Positions 10,196-15,124 of a DNA stretch of 15,124 bases are shown here, piece after piece. The stretch covers positions 722,501-737,624 of the forward strand of contig JACVTC010000093.1 of NCBI GenBank assembly GCA_016946835.1, written 5' to 3'. This stretch comes from Neocallimastix lanati (nom. inval.) (taxonomy: Eukaryota > Neocallimastigomycota > Neocallimastigomycetes > Neocallimastigales > Neocallimastigaceae). The notes under the pieces are model-generated. The model saw nothing but the letters and a program-made list of their open reading frames with translations, had not been told where the DNA came from and searched no databases. The stretch's first letter is position 1. Each line of letters opens with the position of its first letter. A program made the position numbers and the translations under genes.

Positions 10196-10392
10196 CCACT
10201 AATCTAATTTAAATAAAAGGAAGTATAATATTAATATATATATATAAATAAATTAAAAAAAAAAAAAATTTTTTTATATATTATGTTAAAGTAATGACCA
10301 AAAACAAATTATTCTTCATGTTTAGTTACAAAAAAAATTCATTTAATAAATATAAATATTCTAAATCCTATATTTATCATAAACTTCATTTT

Positions 10393-10620
10393 TGTTAGAA
10401 GTAGAAATTTATGATATATAAATAAATGTTAAATTAGATTAAATTAATATGAATATACGAATCATATTATGTAATACATTAATTAAATAAATTAACATGT
10501 ATCTAAATTTAGCCACAGTTCTTGTATAAATAGAACTGGTTTTACTTTAATTGTAAATCTGAGGTTAGTTATTAATACATAATAAACATTTATCATAAAA
10601 CCCATTTTTACCTTCTAAAA
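10393..10620 (+). repeat. 5' LTR of element D
   Basis: 228 bp, starts TGTTAGAAG and ends CCTTCTAAAA. The terminal inverted repeats (TGTTAGAAG and CTTCTAAAA) have one mismatch, and the final bases are AA rather than CA. The ATTTT target duplication fixes these ends. AGCCACA (10511-10517) is followed 7 bases later by TATAAAT (10525-10531), which lies in the loop of a 7-bp inverted repeat. Confidence 0.92.
10525..10531 (+). promoter_or_regulatory. Probable TATA box of element D LTR
   Basis: TATAAAT lies 7 bases after AGCCACA, in the same arrangement as in LTRs A and B. It is enclosed by the inverted repeat CAGTTCT (10516-10522) and AGAACTG (10532-10538). The 3' LTR copy is at 11227-11233. Confidence 0.5.
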
Positions 10621-10636
10621 GATTAAGAGTCTCATG
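10621..10636 (+). other. Primer binding site of element D
   Basis: GATTAAGAGTCTCATG abuts the 5' LTR and extends the 14-base match shared with A and C by two bases that also fit tRNA-Lys(CUU). ACTGAGC at 10647-10653 could additionally pair with the GCTCAGT of a typical tRNA D-arm, which would give two contacts with one tRNA half. Confidence 0.75.
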
Positions 10637-11082
10637 ACTCTAATCAACTGAGCGAAATAAGCTGACAAGTAATAGAAAATTTCAAAATGGTAATTACAAA
10701 AGACTCTTAATCAAAAATATAAAGAAGTGAAATCTATATTACAACAGCTATAATAGCCGGAACTTTAGAAGAACTACTAGCCTTCATAACTAGCTCAATG
10801 ATTACAAAAAGGAAAGGACATTACCCCCACATAAAATAAATGTGAAATTAGTAAGACCGAACAAGAATGTCACTTCTAAAATAATATGGTTAATGTTAAT
10901 CCACAAAACATATAAATTATGGTTATTGCTAAACCAAAAAGCAAATATAAATTACCAATGAAGGGACAAAAATAAACTTGTATGAAAAAAAAATTCATCG
11001 TAGTCGGCATATATAATTTAAAACTAAATAAATTTAAACTTCTTTGAAGCAAACTAGATTTTTGTATAAACAGAAAATCAAG
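10637..11082. other. Internal region of element D, no intact gene
   Basis: 446 bases with no reading frame worth calling. An ATG at 10687 meets a stop after seven codons. GACTCTTAATC (10702-10712) is the exact reverse complement of the first 11 bases of the primer site. The region is less A/T-biased than its flanks and may derive from the coding region of a lost parent element, but I could not identify a domain. Confidence 0.6.
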
Positions 11083-11094
11083 TTTGAGGGGGAA
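11083..11094 (+). other. Polypurine tract of element D
   Basis: TTTGAGGGGGAA immediately before the 3' LTR. It differs from the tract of element A only in the last base. Confidence 0.9.
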
Positions 11095-11322
11095 TGTTAG
11101 AAGTAGAAATTTATGATATATAAATAAATGTTAAATTAGATTAAATTAATATGAATATACGAATCATATTATGTAATACATTAATTAAATAAATTAACAT
11201 GTATCTAAATTTAGCCACAGTTCTTGTATAAATAGAACTGGTTTTACTTTAATTGTAAATCTGAGGTTAGTTATTAATACATAATAAACATTTATCATAA
11301 AACCCATTTTTACCTTCTAAAA
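11095..11322 (+). repeat. 3' LTR of element D
   Basis: Reads as identical to 10393-10620 over 228 bp. It is followed by the ATTTT target duplication and then a microsatellite. Confidence 0.92.
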
Positions 11323-11329
11323 ATTTTAA

Positions 11330-11660
<331 letters not shown>

Positions 11661-11858
11661 TGATAATGTTATTATTTAAAATATATAAAATAATAAGAAA
11701 TCCAACATGTTTCAATTACATTATGTAGCTAAATATTTCATTAACAATAATAAAAAATTAATATTTTAAAATAATAATTATCATATATTAAATAAATTAA
11801 CTAAATTATTATTTAAAATGATTTTAATAATGATGATAATATATAAAAAAATTTCAAA
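11661..11858. other. A/T-rich spacer
   Basis: Nothing recognisable. A/T-rich unique sequence between the microsatellite and the remnant of a secreted-protein gene. Confidence 0.5.
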
Positions 11859-12462
11859 ATGAGTTGTTTAATTTTATATGTTGTTTCAATAATTGTAATA
11901 ATTAGCAGTGTTTTTTTTTTTTTTTGCTTTTGATGAAGCTAAATTAACTAATCAAATCAATTATTATATTTTAAATAACTGATAAAAAATGAGTGGTATT
12001 TGGTATTGTGCATCATATAATACTGGTAATGATTGTTTCAATCATTGTTACTAATTAAAATGGTAAAAAGTATTAATGCTTTATTTGGATTTAGAAATTA
12101 TGTGAATTCATTTAAGATTCAAGAAACATGTGGTAAAATTAGTACATTTAATAATTACTTTACTACTAATTATTATCAAACACCATATAGTGATACTGTT
12201 ATTTATTAGAGCTAATAGTTTAAAAGGTATATAAAATAACAACCTCGAAAACTTTCGGACCATTAACTACTTCAATAGAATATCCTATTTTAATTGATAG
12301 TAAAGCAGCTGAAGTTAAAAAAAAAAAAAAAAAAAAAAAAATGAAATTTGATAGATACTACATATGGTTATCATAATGATTATACTAATTTTAAGATATG
12401 AAACAACCTTAACTGCAAAAAAAGATCATACTATTAATTTCTTTTCTGTAACTTTGTACTAA
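11859..12462 (+). pseudogene. Decayed gene for a secreted protein, possible relative of the CBM1 protein
   Basis: ATG at 11859 opens a hydrophobic signal-like peptide (MSCLILYVVSIIVIISSVF). A 15-base T run (11911-11925) then shifts frame, and FAFDEAKLTNQ continues in another frame to tandem TGA TAA stops at 11980-11985. Further open pieces follow: a Cys-rich stretch CASYNTGNDCFNHCY, a 49-residue piece from 12060 to 12209, TFGPLTTSIEYPILID (about 12258-12300), and a last piece ending at 12462. Another A run (about 12319-12340) interrupts it. The pieces keep the order of similar-looking parts of the protein at 222-1682 (a CxxxC motif, an SF...TC segment, a TTS...YPxxI segment), but similarity is weak and judged by eye. 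No CBM1 remains. At least three frame changes make it non-functional. Confidence 0.5.
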
Positions 12463-12465
12463 TGA

Positions 12466-12515
12466 AATGAAATATATATATAATAATAGAAATACAATTA
12501 TATATATATTTCATT
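12466..12515. other. A/T-rich inverted repeat between two convergent pseudogenes
   Basis: AATGAAATATATATA-type sequence near 12463-12481 is mirrored by TATATATATTTCATT at 12501-12515, giving about 15 paired bases around a loop of about 20. It sits between the 3' ends of two converging gene remnants. It could have been a shared 3' processing or termination region, but A/T-rich palindromes are frequent in this DNA. Confidence 0.35.
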
Positions 12516-12935
12516 CCCACTTTTACAAGCATTAATTAATGGTGTTCAATCAAATATTGAACTAAATTTTTATTTCTTCTCCAACATGCATAAAATAATG
12601 GTGTTTTTACCATCTATATTTTCTTTCTTTATATCCACTCCAAGTTCAATTAAATATTGAACTAAATTTTCATTATCACTTTTACAGGTATTAAATAAAG
12701 GTGTTTCACCATATTTATTTTCTTTATTTATATCAGCTCTAAGTTCAAATAAATATTGAACTAAACTTTTATTTCCATTATTTCATGCATTAAATAATGG
12801 TGTTTCACCATATTTATTTTCTTTATTTATATCATGTCCAAGTTCAATCAAATATTGAACTAAATTTTTATTTCCTCTACAACATGCATTAAATAAAGTT
12901 GTATCAACATTTTCATTTTCTTTATTTATATCAAT
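12510..12935 (-). pseudogene. Ankyrin-repeat gene remnant
   Basis: On the minus strand, four 99-base units (12833-12932, 12735-12833, 12636-12734 and about 12550-12635) encode 33-residue ankyrin repeats with the pattern DINKEN...TPLFNAC...NLVQYLIELG, followed by a fifth partial unit. It is broken in several ways. A TGA at 12783-12785 replaces the Cys at repeat position 17. An extra base in the A run corresponding to 12604-12608 shifts frame in repeat 4. Repeat 4 is fused to repeat 5 by a deletion. A TGA lies just upstream of the first unit, and no start codon is available. Ankyrin proteins bind other proteins; the partner is unknown. Between about 12965 and 13030 on the same strand a frame reading SKLPKEIIYMV could be an eroded N-terminus. 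Confidence 0.8.
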
Positions 12936-13034
12936 TCATCATTAATATTATAAAGTATAAATGTTATTAACTTTTTAAACCATATATATAATTTCTTTTG
13001 GCAATTTAGAAAATTAAATTTCAAAGAAAATATT

Positions 13035-14161
13035 AAGAAATTTATCATTATAAAAAAAATAGTATATGATTATATGATACGTTACACGATAAAAAAAAAT
13101 TTTATGTATATTTTGTATATTTTTTAAAATAAAAATAAATTTATATATATATATAATATATAATTTTTTTTGTAAAAATTTTAATTTATGATATTTTGTG
13201 TAACAAAGAATACATTATTTAACATTATTCTATTAAAGTTATTGAAATTAAAGTACACTTTATATAATTGAAATTATGAAATTATTATATTATCAGTAGT
13301 TACCAAAAAAATATATATATATATGTTTTATAAAATTAATTACATTTGTATTTTTTTATTATTTGTATAATATTAACGATGAATTGATAATTTAAATGAA
13401 CAATCTAAAACCCATCCCTTTTATTCAAAATAATTACAAATTATTTAATAAATATATTTTTATGAATAATTTAAATAGTATTCATCATTCAAATACATTT
13501 CTTTTTTTTTAATTTAAATGATAATCGAATTAAATTATTAATAAAATAAAAATACAGAAAATTTTATATTATATATTCACTAATATATATATATATATAT
13601 ATATATTTTTAAAATTGCAGTTTTTATTTATTTTTTAATTTAACTTTTAATTATAAAATTCAATATTTAAAACAATATAACCTTATACGTTTGTACCTAA
13701 CAATGTTATTAAGATTTAAATCATTATTAAAATAAATTTAAAAAAAAAAATAATTAAAAATATAAATATATAGATAAACAAAATAACTCTAAATAGAAGT
13801 TTAATGAAAAAAAAAAAAAAAAAAAAAGAAATAAAAAATAAATTAAAAAATAATTAATAAATAAAAATATATAAAAAAATTATAAATTTTTTATTAGTAT
13901 TAAAATAAAACTGTTCCTATAAGTAATAACTTTTTTTATATTATCAATTTTATTAATTTTTTAAAAAGAAAATAATTATTTTAATAATATTTAATTTTTT
14001 TTTTCTTAATTTCAAATTAAATATATAAAAATTACTATGACACATAGTTAACATTATAATCGCCATTATATTAATAGTCCTTATATCATGAAAATGAAAA
14101 ATATTTAATTAATATACATAAAAGATAATGTTGATTAAAATTATATTTTTTTAAAAATAAA

Positions 14162-14194
<33 letters not shown>

Positions 14195-14870
14195 AAAAGA
14201 TAGTTTGTTATATACATAATTGTATTTCTATTATTATAAATAAAATTTAAGTCATAATAAGATAGTTCATTTGTTAAGGACAAAACTTTAAATTAAACTT
14301 TTATATTAATTTAGAAGAATCAAACATGAATTATGACAAAAAAATGTTAAAAAAAATTTTTTTAAATTATTAGTTGTGATTAAAATATTTACCATAAACC
14401 ATTATTATACTCAAGTTGATATTGATATATTTTATTTAATAATAAAAAAATAAAATAAAATTCAAGAGATATAAATAAAATTTGATTTAAAATTATATTT
14501 TTATTTTAGACTTTTAATAAAATTAATAATGTAAACAATAGTTTTTCTAATTTTTAGAAAAAATTTTATTTTATATAAATAAAATAAAATTTTGACAAAA
14601 AACTTATTAATTGTTTTATATATATATTTATTTTTTATATTTTTTTTATAACTTTTTTTCTTTTTTTTTTTTTTTTTTTGAAAATTTTTCTTATCTAGTT
14701 ATTTTTATTTTTATTTTTATTTTTAATTACTTTAATTAATCATATTCTTAAAAATTTTTTTTATCATGTACCCCTCTAATAATATTTAAAATAATGAATT
14801 TTTATAGTATGTTAAATAAGTTAAATAAAATATATATATATATAACAGTAATAAAATAAAGGAGGAATGT
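13035..14870. other. A/T-rich region without recognisable genes
   Basis: About 1.8 kb of very A/T-rich sequence with a TA dinucleotide run (about 13581-13604), poly-A runs (about 13807-13826, 14160-14191) and a poly-T run (about 14662-14679). Short open frames here are A/T-driven, encode Lys/Asn/Phe/Ile strings and show no domain. No LTR, RNA gene or coding fragment could be supported. Confidence 0.6.
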
Positions 14871-14879
14871 TAATTCATT

Positions 14880-15124
14880 TTAGGGTTTCTCACTACATCT
14901 TTTCTCGTACATTTTCTTCCAAATAGAACAATTTGGTCTATTAGGTTCATGATTGCAATAATAATTAGTATTATAATTTGCTAATGCACACATTTCGGAA
15001 AATTCGGCATTGGGAATGACTTCATTTTTACATTGGTTTCAATATAAGCTGAATAAAATTTTTATCCATGGTGAATCTTGATAATATTAATCTAAAAGTC
15101 ATATTATACCAATGGAATCTACAA
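14880..15124 (-). pseudogene. 3' end of a Cys-rich minus-strand gene, interrupted and running off the window
   Basis: On the minus strand a frame ending at TAA (14880-14882) encodes 52 residues of complex, non-A/T-driven composition. It contains NQCKNEVIPNAEFSEMC, NYYCNHEPNRPNC and IWKKMYEKRC, with five Cys. Upstream in the same frame, protein-like sequence continues (YYQDSPWIKILFSLY), but it is crossed by TGA at 15039-15041, TAA at 15087-15089 and TGA at 15099-15101. I do not recognise the family. The Cys content suggests a secreted or extracellular domain. The three stops favour a pseudogene, although an intron covering the upstream part is possible. Confidence 0.45.

Larger units (their letters stand above)
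9232..10392 (+). mobile_element. Element C: truncated, decayed Ty1/copia element
   Basis: A 5' LTR (9232-9433), a primer site (9434-9447) and a gag remnant (9741-10195) are in the order expected of a copia-type element. No protease, integrase, reverse transcriptase, polypurine tract or matching 3' LTR is found downstream. The right limit is set arbitrarily at the start of element D. A 46-base A run (9643-9688) sits where the first half of gag should be. Confidence 0.7.
10393..11322 (+). mobile_element. Element D: TRIM-like non-autonomous LTR retrotransposon
   Basis: 930-bp element with 228-bp LTRs that read as identical (10393-10620, 11095-11322) and a 474-bp internal region. The internal region carries only a primer site at its left edge, a polypurine tract at its right edge and stop-riddled sequence between. 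ATTTT flanks both ends (10388-10392, 11323-11327), a 5-bp target duplication. The size fits terminal-repeat retrotransposons in miniature. It encodes no capsid, protease, integrase or polymerase and must use enzymes supplied in trans. The shared primer site and polypurine tract point to element A or a close relative. Identical LTRs imply a recent insertion. Confidence 0.92.

Noticed and set aside
10702-10712. Possible tRNA-Lys gene fragment
   Set aside because: Only 11 bases match an anticodon arm. No acceptor, D or T arms can be folded around it, so it is treated as an inverted copy of the primer site.
10687-10840. Possible small protein in the internal region of element D
   Set aside because: The ATG at 10687 stops after seven codons and the later open stretch lacks a start or a recognisable domain.
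14086-14283. 65-codon minus-strand frame with a Phe run
   Set aside because: It is driven by the poly-A run near 14160-14191, and composition matches the surrounding non-coding DNA.
14855-14872. AAAGGAGGAATGTTAAT resembling a polypurine tract followed by an LTR start
   Set aside because: No LTR end, partner LTR or primer site is found, and the downstream sequence reads as the 3' end of a minus-strand gene.

Overview
The window is very AT-rich eukaryotic DNA with long homopolymers and A/T microsatellites, and its genes lack visible introns. A secreted protein ending in a fungal-type family 1 carbohydrate-binding module (CBM1), decayed ankyrin repeats and Ty1/copia retrotransposons together suggest an anaerobic gut fungus (Neocallimastigomycota). 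This is an inference from composition and gene types. The slime mould Dictyostelium has similar composition but is not known for CBM1 domains.

Layout. Positions 222-1682 (+) carry the only clearly intact host gene, a secreted Thr/Ser-rich protein with a C-terminal CBM1. After about 600 bases of A/T-rich spacer comes an ATT microsatellite that has been hit by three different LTR elements. Element A (2464-8902) is a nearly complete Ty1/copia element with identical 247-bp LTRs, a tRNA-type primer site, Gag-protease-integrase, a very long Asn-rich spacer, reverse transcriptase, RNase H and a polypurine tract. A single in-frame TAA separates integrase from reverse transcriptase. Element B (8986-9181) is a solo LTR. 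Element C (9232 to about 10392) is a truncated element with a 5' LTR, a primer site and a frameshifted gag remnant.

Element D (10393-11322) is a complete 930-bp non-coding LTR element with identical 228-bp LTRs, 5-bp target duplications, and a primer site and polypurine tract like those of element A. It looks like a TRIM (terminal-repeat retrotransposon in miniature) moved in trans by a copia-type relative. It is followed by a 330-bp TTTA/TTA microsatellite.

The right third (about 11.7-15.1 kb) is a gene graveyard: a decayed secreted-protein gene (+), a broken ankyrin-repeat gene (-), roughly 1.9 kb of featureless A/T-rich DNA, and the interrupted 3' end of a Cys-rich minus-strand gene running off the window.

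How the parts relate: element A supplies the kind of machinery (capsid, protease, integrase, reverse transcriptase, RNase H) that element D lacks. Elements A, C and D share a 14-base primer site complementary to the anticodon arm expected of tRNA-Lys(CUU), which implies copia-style priming from a 5' tRNA half.
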